The notes: generated from the letters alone by a model not told the origin. DNA of 64,000 nucleotides from Armatimonadota bacterium (GCA_023474015.1 JAMCYN010000080.1:1-64000); one strand, 5' to 3'; positions 8,403-17,206 are shown, counted from the first letter of the stretch. Program-made: numbers and translations.

Positions 8403-9902
8403 CTATTTTGTGATTATGGATCCGCCATACAGCAGGTCATACACTGATCCATATCGCGAATATACTTCGTGATACGCGGCGGAATGTTCTGGATTGGGTT
8501 CAAAAACCCGCGCGGGCCTGTACCAGGCTTCGGATGCCTCCTCGACAGTCGCGAAGTTACCCACACCGGCGGCGGCGAGCATAGCCGCGCCCAGTGACGC
8601 GGCATCTGAACAAAGAGGCCTCTCCACCGGCAAGCCCAGCATGTCCGCCTTGATCTGCAACCAGAAGTCACTTCGCGCCGCCCCGCCGAGTGACCTCACA
8701 ACCCCGACATGCAAGCCGTGGCCAAGGATAATATCAAGGCACTCCTTAAGAATGCAAGCGCACGATTCCATGATCCCCCTCGCCAGGTGCAGGCGGGTAT
8801 GGCTCAGCGTCAAACCCGCGAACACACCGCGAGCGTCCGGGTTAAACGCCGGCGATCCTGTTCCCGCGAAGTGCGGTACGACCGTCAGCTCGTCACAGCC
8901 TATTGGGATCGACTCGATTCCGGCCAGAAAGCTGTCATAGTCTTGTTCCGGAGCGCAGATATCTCGGAACCACTTAAGCACGATCGCCGATGTGTTGGCG
9001 TATGGCATGGCAAAGTAAGCACCCGTGGCATGGCGTCCGGCAATCCAACTTGGGTCATCAAGCAACTTCTCTGTAGTCGTGACCAGCGCCAGAGCGGTGC
9101 CGGTGGTTTCGCTGACGATTCCGGGGTGCACATTGCCCGCGCCGATTGCCCCAGCGAGTTGGTCGTTCGCCCCAACGCAGACCGGCACACCTTTGGGGAT
9201 GCCGAGTTCCGCGGCGGCATCGGCCCGCACATAACCGGCGATGCTGCCCGGGGGAAGTACTTCGGGCATCTGCCCGGCGGTTATCCTTGCGGCGCTCAAT
9301 AGCCGGGAGTCCCACGCGCGCGTATGCAAGTTAAAGAGTCCCGTGAATTGGGCGGTGGTGCAATCAGTAACCACCTCGCCGGTCAGGCGATAAGCGAGAT
9401 AATCCGGCAGGCAAAGAAACTTCCACGCACTGTGTGCCTCCGGCGCGTTTCGAGCCAGCCACGCGATTTTGAATATAGTAAGCTCCGCATGCAACCGCGG
9501 ATATCCGCTGATACGTCGATAATCATCGCGAGGCAGCCAGTCCGCTTCCCAAGAATCAACAATAGCCTGAGCGCGATTATCCACCCAGACGATAGCATCC
9601 GACAGGCACTGGCCTGAGTTGTTTATAGGGATAAACGTCTGTCCTTGAGAGCTGAACCCTATGGCGGAAACCTCTGATGGGTTCGAACGTGACTGCTCAA
9701 GCACTGAGCGCGTGCCGTCAATAACGGCGTGCCAATATGTCTCCGGCTCCAATTCCGCCCAGCCTGCATTGCGCGAATGGAATGAATACTCTACAGTTCG
9801 TATGGCGGCTACGCGACCATTTTGATCCACGAGAGCAACCTTGAGCGCGGTAGTTCCAACGTCGAATGTCAGGTAGAACGGCACAGGCTGATGGGCCCCC
9901 AT
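8403..9902 (-). CDS. FGGY-family carbohydrate kinase (xylulokinase-like)
   Basis: This is an ATP-dependent sugar kinase. The N-terminal phosphate-binding box is YLTFDVGTTALKVALVD. VDNRAQAIVDSW and the catalytic-Asp segment VCVGANDQLAGAIGAGNV follow, and the C-terminal adenosine box is SLGGAARSDFWLQIKADMLG. It is about 499 aa, typical of xylulokinase or gluconokinase relatives; the substrate is undetermined. I choose ATG 9900-9902 (MGAHQPVPFYLTF). The upstream ATG at 9929 lies one base from a -10 box and would not be transcribed from that promoter. Confidence 0.87.
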   Translation of the reverse strand: MGAHQPVPFYLTFDVGTTALKVALVDQNGRVAAIRTVEYSFHSRNAGWAELEPETYWHAVIDGTRSVLEQSRSNPSEVSAIGFSSQGQTFIPINNSGQCLSDAIVWVDNRAQAIVDSWEADWLPRDDYRRISGYPRLHAELTIFKIAWLARNAPEAHSAWKFLCLPDYLAYRLTGEVVTDCTTAQFTGLFNLHTRAWDSRLLSAARITAGQMPEVLPPGSIAGYVRADAAAELGIPKGVPVCVGANDQLAGAIGAGNVHPGIVSETTGTALALVTTTEKLLDDPSWIAGRHATGAYFAMPYANTSAIVLKWFRDICAPEQDYDSFLAGIESIPIGCDELTVVPHFAGTGSPAFNPDARGVFAGLTLSHTRLHLARGIMESCACILKECLDIILGHGLHVGVVRSLGGAARSDFWLQIKADMLGLPVERPLCSDAASLGAAMLAAAGVGNFATVEEASEAWYRPARVFEPNPEHSAAYHEVYSRYGSVYDLLYGGSIITK

Positions 9903-9930
9903 GTGCGTTTGGAAGTCTAATTCAAGCATT

Positions 9931-9959
9931 ATTCTACCTTGTGCTTAGCTCACTGTCAA
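9931..9959 (-). promoter_or_regulatory. Promoter of the FGGY kinase-creatininase operon
   Basis: TTGACA (9954-9959) and TAGAAT (9931-9936) are 17 bases apart on the minus strand. Predicted initiation near 9924 leaves a leader of only about 20 bases before the ATG at 9902. This decides the start codon of the kinase. Confidence 0.7.
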
Positions 9960-10093
9960 GCTCCGGCAGGTCTGTAACGCTCAGTGTTGCTGTTACTCCT
10001 GGTTTGAAACTCGATCCGAGATGGGGAACCACCCCCGAGATTTGTAGCATATGTAGGCCCGCGTTCTTGAAGGAATTGGCGTGGTCGATGCCG

Positions 10094-10099
10094 TATAAT
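10094..10099 (+). promoter_or_regulatory. Possible -10 box for panB
   Basis: A perfect TATAAT lies 26 bases before the panB start, and GGAGG (10113-10117) stands eight bases before the ATG. No convincing -35 hexamer is found at 16-18 bases, so the promoter call is tentative. Confidence 0.4.
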
Positions 10100-10125
10100 G
10101 AACACGGACACCGGAGGCTCGTTCA

Positions 10126-10923
10126 ATGTCAAACAGGGTTACAACTCAGAGTTTGCAGCAGGCTAAGCTCGAGGGCAGGAAGATCGTCGGCATAACGGCC
10201 TATGATGCGCCGATGGCGCGTCTGGCCGACGCTGCCGGGGTCGATTTCGTCCTGGTCGGCGATTCGGTCGGCAACAACGTCTTGGGCTATGAGGAGACCC
10301 TGATGGTGACGCTGGACGACATTGTCCACCACGTCAAGGCCGTGCGGCGCGGGCTGGACCGCGCTCTGCTCATCGCGGACATGCCATTTCTGACATATGG
10401 GGTAAAAACCACCGATGCTGTCTACAACGCTGGACGCCTTATCCAGGCCGGCGTGGAGGCAGTGAAGGTGGAAAGCGCCACCGAACATATTGCCGAATCG
10501 ATAAAAGCAATGATCGATGTCGGCATCCCGGTGATGGGTCACCTCGGGTTTACTCCGCAGTTCGTCCACCAGGTGGGCGGGTCCAAACTGCAGGGACGCA
10601 CGGAGGATGCGGTCGAGAGGCTGCTGGAAGCTGCGGCGAAGCTCGAAGGGATCGGTGCATTCGCCATTGTTCTCGAACTCATGCCGGCGAACGTCGCGGA
10701 ACGCATCACCGGAGCCATAGGAATCCCCACGATAGGCATAGGGGCCGGACCGCATTGCGACGGGCAGATTCAGATAATCAATGATATCCTCGGCCTGTCC
10801 ACAAAGTCCTACAAACATTCCAAGGCCTACGCCGACCTGCACGGCACGGTAGCCGATGCGCTGTCTCGCTATGTCGATGAAGTCCGCGATGGTGTGTTTC
10901 CAACCGACCAGCAGAGTTTCTGA
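10126..10923 (+). CDS. panB: 3-methyl-2-oxobutanoate hydroxymethyltransferase
   Basis: PanB adds a hydroxymethyl group from 5,10-methylenetetrahydrofolate to alpha-ketoisovalerate, the first step of pantothenate and CoA synthesis in the cytoplasm. ITAYDAPMARLADAAGVDFVLVGDS carries the metal-binding Asp, followed by DMPFLTYG, AVKVES, VMGHLGFTPQ and IGIGAGPHCDGQIQI, all family hallmarks. At 265 aa it is full length. The GGAGG site is ideal. No panC or panD is in the window. A polyprenyl synthase follows 19 bases downstream, so the two are probably cotranscribed. Confidence 0.96.
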   Translation: MSNRVTTQSLQQAKLEGRKIVGITAYDAPMARLADAAGVDFVLVGDSVGNNVLGYEETLMVTLDDIVHHVKAVRRGLDRALLIADMPFLTYGVKTTDAVYNAGRLIQAGVEAVKVESATEHIAESIKAMIDVGIPVMGHLGFTPQFVHQVGGSKLQGRTEDAVERLLEAAAKLEGIGAFAIVLELMPANVAERITGAIGIPTIGIGAGPHCDGQIQIINDILGLSTKSYKHSKAYADLHGTVADALSRYVDEVRDGVFPTDQQSF

Positions 10924-10942
10924 TATTTTCCACGGAGGCATA

Positions 10943-12025
10943 ATGGCTCTCGATCTTCTCGAATCCCTGCGCGCGCGCGAGGGCAAGGTCAGCGAATACT
11001 TTCAGCAGCCGCGGTTCCGCGATTGGTTCAAACCGAAGGACCTCGAGGACGCGGTCTTTGCATATCTCGAACGTCCCGGCAAACGCCTGCGGCCCGCCGT
11101 ATTGATGTGGTCCTGCGGGGCTGTCGGCGGTGATGAGAATGTCGCCCTGCCGGCGGCGTGCGGGGTCGAACTTTTCCACACTTGGACCCTTGTACACGAT
11201 GACATAATCGACAACGACGATCTGAGGCGCGGCGGGCCGACGGTCCACGTTCTGGGTGAGAACTTCGCCCGTGAAAAGCTGGGCTACTCGGACGAGAAGT
11301 CGAAGGAATACGGCCGCGACCTGGCGATACTCACCGGCGACTCCCAGCACGGTTGGACCGTGAGCCTGTTCTGCGAATGTGCGCGCAACGGCGGTGTGGA
11401 CGCCCGCGTGGTGCTGGAGATCATCTACCACCTTGAGAGCTATGTAGTGAACACCCTTATCGAGGGCGAGACGCTGGATGTGCAATACGCCCGCACGCCC
11501 ATCGAGCAGCTCACGCACGAGGACATCGTTCACATGCTCTGGATGAAGACCGGTGTGCTCTACGAGTTCGCCGCTCGCGCCGGAGCGATGATCGGCCTCA
11601 ACAACTCCGACGCGAGCCACCCCCACGTCGCCGCGCTCTCCCGTTTCGCCTCAAGCTGCGGCACGGCGTTCCAGCTTCAAGATGATATTTTGGGTCTGAT
11701 GGGCAAGGAGGAAAAGCTCGGCAAGCCGGTCGGTTCCGACGTTCGCGAGGGCAAGAAGACCACCATAGTCTTTTTCGCGCTTAAGGCCGCCAAGCCCGAG
11801 CAGCGCGCTTTTCTCTTCTCAATCCTCGGCAATCCCGACGCCAGCCCCGATCAGGTCCGGCAGGCAACCGATCTGATGGTCGATCTCGACGGCGTCCAGA
11901 AGACCTCGGACCTCGCCCTGGAGCATGTCAACAAGGCTCTGCCCGAGCTGGATGTGCTGCCGGATTCGGGGTATAAAGAGTTGCTGACTTCGTGGGCGCA
12001 TTATATGATTAATCGAACGTTCTGA
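10943..12025 (+). CDS. Polyprenyl diphosphate synthase (IspA/GGPPS-like)
   Basis: This all-helical prenyltransferase condenses isopentenyl diphosphate with allylic diphosphates to make carriers or quinone and lipid side chains. The first aspartate motif is HDDIIDNDDLRRGGPTVH. The second is FQLQDDILGLMG, with Gly in place of the last Asp, followed by GKPVGSDVREGKKT, a pattern seen in some geranylgeranyl-type synthases. It is about 360 aa. The start is ATG 10943 (MALDLLESLRAREGK) behind GGAGG; upstream codons overlap panB and are rejected. Product chain length cannot be set from sequence by eye. Confidence 0.88.
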   Translation: MALDLLESLRAREGKVSEYFQQPRFRDWFKPKDLEDAVFAYLERPGKRLRPAVLMWSCGAVGGDENVALPAACGVELFHTWTLVHDDIIDNDDLRRGGPTVHVLGENFAREKLGYSDEKSKEYGRDLAILTGDSQHGWTVSLFCECARNGGVDARVVLEIIYHLESYVVNTLIEGETLDVQYARTPIEQLTHEDIVHMLWMKTGVLYEFAARAGAMIGLNNSDASHPHVAALSRFASSCGTAFQLQDDILGLMGKEEKLGKPVGSDVREGKKTTIVFFALKAAKPEQRAFLFSILGNPDASPDQVRQATDLMVDLDGVQKTSDLALEHVNKALPELDVLPDSGYKELLTSWAHYMINRTF

Positions 12026-12026
12026 G

Positions 12027-12153
12027 TTGAAGGGAGGGCAAACCTCCTGGTGAGCCTTGTAGTTACGAAGAAACAAAGGCTCGGCGGGAGCCCTTCGACC
12101 TTGCTCAGGACAAGGCTCGCCCTCCCTTCAATCCGCAATCCGAAATCCGCAAT
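12027..12153. repeat. Compound repeat with GAAGGGAGGGC core and AATCCGM heptads
   Basis: TTGAAGGGAGGGC (12027-12039) pairs with GCCCTCCCTTCAA (12119-12131). The loop holds a mini-palindrome CCCTTCGACCTTGCTCAGG (12091-12109). The second core half runs directly into three heptads AATCCGC, AATCCGA and AATCCGC (12130-12150). The idh promoter begins four bases after the array. Confidence 0.7.
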
Positions 12154-12156
12154 TAA

Positions 12157-12186
12157 TTGACACCCCCTCCCTCCTCGTGGTACAGT
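12157..12186 (+). promoter_or_regulatory. Promoter of the isocitrate dehydrogenase gene
   Basis: TTGACA (12157-12162) and TACAGT (12181-12186) are separated by 18 bases. The leader is about 30 bases, with GGAGG at 12209-12213 before a TTG start. The promoter abuts the preceding heptad repeat. Confidence 0.7.
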
Positions 12187-12221
12187 TTGTTAGCCACCCT
12201 AGTATTTTGGAGGATTGTCAG

Positions 12222-13367
12222 TTGGCATACAAAGTTACCCTTATCCCCGGCGACGGCACCGGCCCCGAGATCACCGAGGCCACCCGGCGGGTTATCGACG
12301 CGACCGGCGTTGACATAGATTGGGAAGTAAAAGAAGCGGGCGTGGACGTGATGGACAAATACGGCACGCCGCTCCCCGATGAAGTCCTCGAAAGCATCAG
12401 ACGGAACAAGATCGCCCTTAAAGGCCCCATCACCACCCCCATCGGCAAGGGCTTCCGCAGCGTGAACGTGGCTATGCGAAAGGAACTCGATCTATACTGC
12501 TGCCTGAGGCCGTGCAAGTATTACCCCGGCATTCGGTCGAAGTATTCCGACGTCGATCTGGTGATTGTTCGTGAGAACACCGAGGACCTATACGCGGGCG
12601 TCGAGTTCGACCTGGGCAGCCCGGAGGTTGCCGAGATCATCAGGATGAGCGGCGGCAAGATCCGCGAGGATTCGGCCATCTCGATCAAGCCGATCTCGAT
12701 TACGGGCACCCGACGGATCATCAAGCTTGCGTTCGACTACGCCATCGCCAACGGCCGCAAGAGCGTCACGGCCGTTTGCAAGGCGAACATTATGAAATAC
12801 ACCGACGGCCTGTTCTACAAGGTCGCGCGCGATGTCGCCAAAGCCTACGGCGCGATGTTCGAGTGGAGCGAGCTTGAGCCGGCCAAGGGCGACGAGACTC
12901 TCGCCGACTGCGCGGGCAAGGCTTCGGGTATCGTCTACCAGGAGAGGCTGGTCGATAACATGTGCATGCAGCTCGTCCAGAAGCCTGAGCTATACGACGT
13001 GCTCGCGCTGCCGAACCTCTACGGCGATATTCTCTCGGACCTGTGCGCGGGGCTGGTCGGCGGCCTGGGCGTGGCCCCCGGCGCGAACCTGGGCGACGGC
13101 ATCGCCCTCTTCGAGCCGACCCACGGCAGCGCGCCGAAATACACCGGCCAGAACAAGGTCAACCCAATCGCCATGATACTTTCGGGCATGCTGATGCTTC
13201 GTTATATGAAAGAAAACGCCGCCGCCGACAGGCTCGAGCGCGCCGTCGCGAAAGTCATCGCCGATGGCAAGGACGTGACATACGACATGAAGCCCAACCG
13301 CAACGACCCGACGGCGGTGGGGACGAGCCAGGTGGCGGATGCGATTATACGGGAGATGGGGAAGTAG
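12222..13367 (+). CDS. Isocitrate/isopropylmalate dehydrogenase family (NAD-type isocitrate dehydrogenase-like)
   Basis: This is a metal-dependent beta-decarboxylating dehydrogenase. [17 protein letters not shown] at the N-terminus, [20 protein letters not shown] with the substrate-binding Ser/Asn, LRKELD-type [25 protein letters not shown], and [19 protein letters not shown] with metal Asp ligands fit an NAD-type isocitrate dehydrogenase better than Leu[15 protein letters not shown] precedes the cofactor segment. The TTG start at 12222 has GGAGG eight bases upstream; it gives about 381 aa, longer than the roughly 330-360 of relatives. It probably acts in the TCA cycle. Confidence 0.87.
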   Translation: MAYKVTLIPGDGTGPEITEATRRVIDATGVDIDWEVKEAGVDVMDKYGTPLPDEVLESIRRNKIALKGPITTPIGKGFRSVNVAMRKELDLYCCLRPCKYYPGIRSKYSDVDLVIVRENTEDLYAGVEFDLGSPEVAEIIRMSGGKIREDSAISIKPISITGTRRIIKLAFDYAIANGRKSVTAVCKANIMKYTDGLFYKVARDVAKAYGAMFEWSELEPAKGDETLADCAGKASGIVYQERLVDNMCMQLVQKPELYDVLALPNLYGDILSDLCAGLVGGLGVAPGANLGDGIALFEPTHGSAPKYTGQNKVNPIAMILSGMLMLRYMKENAAADRLERAVAKVIADGKDVTYDMKPNRNDPTAVGTSQVADAIIREMGK

Positions 13368-13373
13368 TCCAGC

Positions 13374-13408
13374 GGATTATGAATTAGGGATTGTGAGCTA
13401 TGAATGGG
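13374..13408. repeat. Single-arm heptad repeat
   Basis: Five consecutive seven-base units (GGATTAT, GAATTAG, GGATTGT, GAGCTAT, GAATGGG) lie between idh and the SIR2-like gene. No matching second arm is present. Confidence 0.5.
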
Positions 13409-13454
13409 CGGCGAGCTGATGTTCGTCGCCCTACGAGCGTAAACGAGGGGTGTG

Positions 13455-14573
13455 ATGAGGGTCTTCATTCTTGGTGCTGGCTTTTCCAAAGAGGCGGGCT
13501 ATCCTTTGGCAAACCAACTGCTCTCCGAAGCAGGGTGCGCTTTCGCAGATTCGTTTGAGTTTGACTGCAAGAGCAGATGGGCTGCGTTTGAGTCTTGGCT
13601 GGAGCAATTGAGGACCGCCGATGGACCATTAGGCACGATTTCATCTTGCGGCAACCCGGAGTACTTGCTGACGTATCTGGACCTAGCAGCGATGTCGGCA
13701 GAATCCAGACAACAAGAGTTATACACAGAGGCTTGGCAGGCCGAGAGAGACAACTCAGCAGATGCCACGCGGAAGGATCATGATCTTCATGTGTTTACTG
13801 AGCGCCCCAGAGACGTAGAACTCCGTCACAAGAAGACGCTTCTGGAGGCGATCTGGTACTATTTCGGGAAACGCCATCACTACGATGAAGAAAGCCCAGC
13901 CTTAAACGCAACCGACTCATCTTACCGCAGGTTCTTTTCCGATCACGTATCTGCGGGCGATGTGGTCGTGACTTTCAACTACGATACGGTTGCAGAGCGA
14001 TGCCTGTCGAGGGTATATAAGTGGTCGCCGATCGACGGCTACGGGTTTATAGCGCAAGTGCGCCGTCCGGGTCTCCTCTTTGGTGGTCCCTGTCCAGCGC
14101 GTTCTCCTGTCAAGGTTCTGAAGCTGCACGGTTCATATGGATGGTACGGAACACGCAAGGGCATTGCTCTGGAGCGCGGTTTCCTGTCTGACCTCGGGAT
14201 CATCGAAGCCCACCATGCGGTTTGTGTGCCATCCTATAGTTGGGAGAAGCTCGTTCTCTTGCCCTCCTTCGCTAAGTCGATAAGTAGCCCTACCATGGCA
14301 GCCGTCTGGGCAAAAGCCGCGCGAGCCTTTAAGAAGGCGGATGAAGTCGTAATAGTGGGTTATAGCCTCCCACCCGCAGACTCTGCCGCAGGGAGTCTTC
14401 TTGCCACTAGCCTTCGCGGACGCAGGCGCCCCGTGGTCGTCGTTGACAAGGCGCACGAACTCAAGATACTGCCCGCATACAAGAAAGTACTGGACCGTAC
14501 TCCAATTCACCGCAGAGAGTGTTTTGGTGAATGGGTGGACAATGGTTGCCCCACGCTTGACGGATCTGTCTAA
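13455..14573 (+). CDS. SIR2-like domain protein (putative NADase, defence-type)
   Basis: The N-terminus MRVFILGAGFSKEAGYPLA is a Rossmann nucleotide-binding start of the SIR2-like superfamily. VVVTFNYDTVAE supplies the catalytic-type Asn, KVLKLHGSYGW carries the conserved His, and EVVIVGYSLPPAD closes the fold. Proteins of this type in bacteria often deplete NAD+ during phage infection, alone or with partners. At 372 aa no extra effector or sensor domain is evident. It stands alone between idh and a convergent dehydrogenase (4-base overlap at the 3' ends). The defence role is inference. ATG 13455 follows an in-frame GTG at 13452. Confidence 0.75.
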   Translation: MRVFILGAGFSKEAGYPLANQLLSEAGCAFADSFEFDCKSRWAAFESWLEQLRTADGPLGTISSCGNPEYLLTYLDLAAMSAESRQQELYTEAWQAERDNSADATRKDHDLHVFTERPRDVELRHKKTLLEAIWYYFGKRHHYDEESPALNATDSSYRRFFSDHVSAGDVVVTFNYDTVAERCLSRVYKWSPIDGYGFIAQVRRPGLLFGGPCPARSPVKVLKLHGSYGWYGTRKGIALERGFLSDLGIIEAHHAVCVPSYSWEKLVLLPSFAKSISSPTMAAVWAKAARAFKKADEVVIVGYSLPPADSAAGSLLATSLRGRRRPVVVVDKAHELKILPAYKKVLDRTPIHRRECFGEWVDNGCPTLDGSV

Positions 14574-15613
14574 TCACTAACCACCACAACCGCACGCACC
14601 AACCCATCCCCCTTCGTCGCCGCCAACTCCAGCGCCTTACCGGCATCTTCCAGCGAGAAGTGATGCGTCGCGTAGGACTTCACGTCCACTTTCCCCTCAG
14701 CCACCATCTCAATCGACTTTTCAGTTGTCAGGTTGCTTCGGCGCACGAAGATAGCCGTAAGCTGCTTGCGGCGGGAGGCCGATGCGTCGAACTGATACGT
14801 ATCATCATCCGGGATGCCGATGATCATGACCTTTCCAAGCACTCTGGCCATTCGGCTGGATTGCAGCACGGCTTCGGAGTCGCCCGCGCACTCGAACACG
14901 GCATCCGCGCCCCGGCCGCCGGTCAGCCTTTTGACTTCCTCAACGGCGTCCGACGCCAACGGGTCAATCGCATCGCACGCGCCGAGTTTTATGGCAAGCT
15001 CCCGCCGGGCGGCAATCGGCTCGCTCACGATTATTCGCCTTGCGCCCGCGACTTTCGCCGCCTGCACGGTCGAGAGTCCTATCGCCCCCGCGCCCAGGAC
15101 CACCACCGTATCCTCCGGCTTCAGTTCAGCCAACTCGACCGCATACACGCCCACGGCCAGCGGCTCGACCATGGCCGCGTCGTCGAACGAGACGGAATCG
15201 GGAATCCTCAGCGCAAGGCTAGCGGGCCAGGTGACGTAATCCCGGAAGCAGCCGTCGGTCGGAGGCGTGCCGAAGAACGGGATGCCCGGGCACACATTGT
15301 AGTGCCCCGCCTTGCAGGACTCGCACTCCATACAGGGCTTGGCAGGCTCGATCGCCACCCGATCACCGACCGCCAGCCCCCGCACGCCCTCGCCGAGCGC
15401 CGAAATCACCCCCGACGCTTCATGGCCCAGCACAATCGGGTCGGATATAACCGTGCTCCCGATCCTGCCATCACGATACCAGTGCACATCCGACGCGCAC
15501 ACGCCGACAGACATGATCCGAATCTGAACCTCTCCCGGCCCTGGCCGAGGCTCCGGCTCCTCGTGCATCCTGAGATCGAGTGGAGAATGTAGCCTCAAAC
15601 ATCGCATTGCCAA
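14570..15613 (-). CDS. Zinc-dependent polyol dehydrogenase (sorbitol/threonine dehydrogenase-like)
   Basis: This is a medium-chain alcohol dehydrogenase. Catalytic zinc ligands are Cys in VGVCASDVHWYRDG and His-Glu in LGHEASGVI. The structural zinc loop is CMECESCKAGHYNVC. AAMVEPLAVGVYAVELA is the polyol-dehydrogenase signature, and VVVLGAGAIGLSTVQAAKVAGA binds NAD. At 347 aa it is full length. It probably oxidises a polyol such as sorbitol or iditol to a ketose. The TTG start 15613 is favoured by GGAAGG six bases upstream; ATG 15607 is the alternative. Confidence 0.88.
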   Translation of the reverse strand: MAMRCLRLHSPLDLRMHEEPEPRPGPGEVQIRIMSVGVCASDVHWYRDGRIGSTVISDPIVLGHEASGVISALGEGVRGLAVGDRVAIEPAKPCMECESCKAGHYNVCPGIPFFGTPPTDGCFRDYVTWPASLALRIPDSVSFDDAAMVEPLAVGVYAVELAELKPEDTVVVLGAGAIGLSTVQAAKVAGARRIIVSEPIAARRELAIKLGACDAIDPLASDAVEEVKRLTGGRGADAVFECAGDSEAVLQSSRMARVLGKVMIIGIPDDDTYQFDASASRRKQLTAIFVRRSNLTTEKSIEMVAEGKVDVKSYATHHFSLEDAGKALELAATKGDGLVRAVVVVSD

Positions 15614-15677
15614 ATACAGCCTTCCTATCGTCTATCTGCCTGTAGAATAGCGCGATAAGGGTGCGGTGTCAAACCCG

Positions 15678-15838
15678 AAGGGAGGGAACAGGGAATAGGG
15701 AATAGGGAACAGAAGGGAAGAGACCCGTTCGCCCAGCCCCCTTCTCTGTTCGTCCGGATTTGAAATCCGGGACGGCAGGGCAATCTGGGGATTTCTAATC
15801 CCTCCCTTCCCTTCTGTTCCCTGTTGCCTATTCCCTGC
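15678..15838. repeat. Heptad-arm element with nested GTCCGGATT palindrome
   Basis: Arm 1 has four GGGAAYA heptads (15684-15711) ending in GAAGGGAAGAG. Arm 2 begins CTCCCTTCCCTTC and continues with heptads TTCCCTG, TTGCCTA and TTCCCTG (15817-15837). The arms are inverse complements. The loop carries a palindrome GTCCGGATT/AATCCGGGAC (15752-15773). The last heptads overlap the -35 region of the ndk promoter. Confidence 0.75.
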
Positions 15839-15853
15839 CATCTCTGGTATATT
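15824..15853 (+). promoter_or_regulatory. Promoter of ndk
   Basis: TTGCCT (15824-15829) and TATATT (15848-15853) are 18 bases apart, and TGG precedes the -10 to make an extended -10. The -35 hexamer is itself part of a heptad of the preceding repeat. Confidence 0.55.
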
Positions 15854-15894
15854 CTTCTGGGCGCACTTGCCCAAGCACAAGCAAGGAGTATGAA

Positions 15895-16305
15895 GTGGAA
15901 AGAACGTTCATAATGGCCAAGCCCGACGCCGTCAGGCGCAAGCTGGTCGGAGAGATCATCAGCCGGATCGAGAAGAGGAATTTCGATATAGTCGCGATGC
16001 GAATGCTCACGCCGAGCCGCGAACTGGCCGAGGAGCATTATGCGGTCCATAAGGGCAAGCCGTTCTACGCGCCGCTGGTGGAGTTTATGACTTCCGGCCC
16101 CGTGGTGGCGATGGTTGTCGAGGGAGAGAACGCGGTAAAGCTGATGCGCAATATGATGGGCGCGCTCAAACCCGAGGAGGCAGCTTCAGGCACGATCAGG
16201 GGAGACTACACCGTCAGCGTGGGTGAGAACCTGATCCACGGCTCCGATTCGCTTGAAACCGCAGCTGTCGAGATCAAGCTGTGGTTCCCCGACCTTTGTT
16301 CCTAG
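15895..16305 (+). CDS. ndk: Nucleoside diphosphate kinase
   Basis: Ndk transfers the gamma-phosphate among nucleoside di- and triphosphates through a phosphohistidine. MERTFIMAKPDAVRRKLVGEI, GPVVAMVVEGENAV and the active-site segment NLIHGSDS with the catalytic His are diagnostic. At 136 aa it is full length. The GTG start 15895 has GGAG six bases upstream. The 3' end overlaps the convergent STAS gene by about 30 bases. Confidence 0.96.
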   Translation: MERTFIMAKPDAVRRKLVGEIISRIEKRNFDIVAMRMLTPSRELAEEHYAVHKGKPFYAPLVEFMTSGPVVAMVVEGENAVKLMRNMMGALKPEEAASGTIRGDYTVSVGENLIHGSDSLETAAVEIKLWFPDLCS

Positions 16306-16678
16306 CCGCGCCGGCCCTTATCTCCGCCGTGGCTGCTTCGAGGTTGTCCAGACAACACAGGTCACGGTCGATGCGGGTCAATTGGAGGATCTTAGTAAGC
16401 AGCCCGTGACATCCGATCAGACACATTTGCCTTCCGGACTCGTGCAGGGCGTTCCTGGTCGAGAGTATCGCGCCGACGCCCGTACTGTCGACGTAATCGA
16501 GAAGATGCACATCCATAACGGTGTGCTTACCTTGCTTGATCACCCTTTGCATATCAGCCAGGAATCCCGGCACGGACGATGCGTCCAGCTCTCCGCACAG
16601 AAACACCAGGGATATGTCACGGTCGTCCAGGTCGCTCGTCCAGGTGGTAAAGATTTCTTCGCTCTCGGGAACAGGCAT
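16274..16678 (-). CDS. STAS-domain protein (anti-sigma factor antagonist type)
   Basis: The protein is 134 aa. The core LVFLCGELDASSVPGFLADM followed by DVHLLDYVDSTGVGAIL is the SpoIIAA/RsbV-type STAS fold; Ser in DSTG is the usual phosphorylation site. Such proteins bind RsbW-like kinases and free a sigma factor. A PAS/HATPase protein at 55685-57076 carries an RsbW-type ATPase domain and could be a partner, but they are 40 kb apart, so this is only a guess. The Ala/Arg-rich C-terminus overlaps ndk. Confidence 0.8.
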   Translation of the reverse strand: MPVPESEEIFTTWTSDLDDRDISLVFLCGELDASSVPGFLADMQRVIKQGKHTVMDVHLLDYVDSTGVGAILSTRNALHESGRQMCLIGCHGLLTKILQLTRIDRDLCCLDNLEAATAEIRAGAARNKGRGTTA

Positions 16679-16767
16679 ACCGCACCCCCCAATCTCATCC
16701 TCAATGTTACCGGATTACCAGCCTGGCTAAACCTTCTGCTTGCTTACGCTTGAAAATAGCCACGGTT

Positions 16768-16796
16768 GTTGCTTCGGCTGCCTGCAATCGAAGCAA
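16768..16796. repeat. GTTGCTTCGG/CGAAGCAA palindrome (short form)
   Basis: This is a short version of the two longer repeats at 49054-49139 and 50116-50202, with arms GTTGCTTCG and CGAAGCAA. Confidence 0.5.
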
Positions 16797-16813
16797 TAAA
16801 TATATAACATAAA

Positions 16814-16842
16814 GCGCCGGGCAACGTTATGCTGCCCAGCGC
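16814..16842 (-). terminator. Rho-independent terminator after the small acidic-protein gene
   Basis: Read on the minus strand, a stem GCGCTGGGCA / TGCCCGGCGC is followed by a T-rich tail (TTTATGTTATATATTTATT). It starts about 25 bases after the stop codon of the gene at 16867-17133. Confidence 0.7.
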
Positions 16843-16866
16843 CCAAGTCTCATCGTCCGCCGGTCG

Positions 16867-17133
16867 CTATGCCGCGACTTTTGCGGACTTCCTACCGTGC
16901 CGGCCTCTATTCAGAGGGGCCAGCGTCAACTCCCTTATCCTGCGAGCACGATAGTTCCGCTCATAAGCGGCGAACCGGCGCTCGATCTCCACCCTCGTTT
17001 GGCTCGAGTAAATATCCTCTTGCTCTTCTTCCTCGGGATCGATTTCGACATTTTCCTCTATACGGTTTTCGTATTCAGTTGTGTCTTCGCAGGCTGCGGG
17101 AGTCTCGATAAGCTCGGTATAATTGTGAGCCAT
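16867..17133 (-). CDS. Small acidic/basic protein of unknown function
   Basis: This 88-aa protein is not recognised. The N-terminal half is strongly acidic (ENVEIDPEEEEQEDIYSS) and the C-terminal half strongly basic (RRFAAYERNYRARRIREL, then GRHGRKSAKVAA). The charge split suggests a nucleic-acid or chaperone-like interaction, but nothing in the sequence proves it. It has a good ribosome site (GGGAGG, eight bases before ATG), its own candidate promoter and a terminator, so it looks like a real monocistronic gene. Confidence 0.65.
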   Translation of the reverse strand: MAHNYTELIETPAACEDTTEYENRIEENVEIDPEEEEQEDIYSSQTRVEIERRFAAYERNYRARRIRELTLAPLNRGRHGRKSAKVAA

Positions 17134-17206
17134 CTCAATTGCCTCCCTTCCACGATATTAATTATCGGACGCCATTTCGGACTGCCTAGTTCCAGGCGAG
17201 CGCTAT

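Noticed and set aside
10129..10986. Open frame antisense to panB
   Set aside because: It covers panB in the opposite direction; PanB motifs on the plus strand are unambiguous.
15684..15837. CRISPR array as an explanation for the heptad repeats
   Set aside because: The unit is seven bases without spacers, and the arms are inverse complements, unlike CRISPR repeats.
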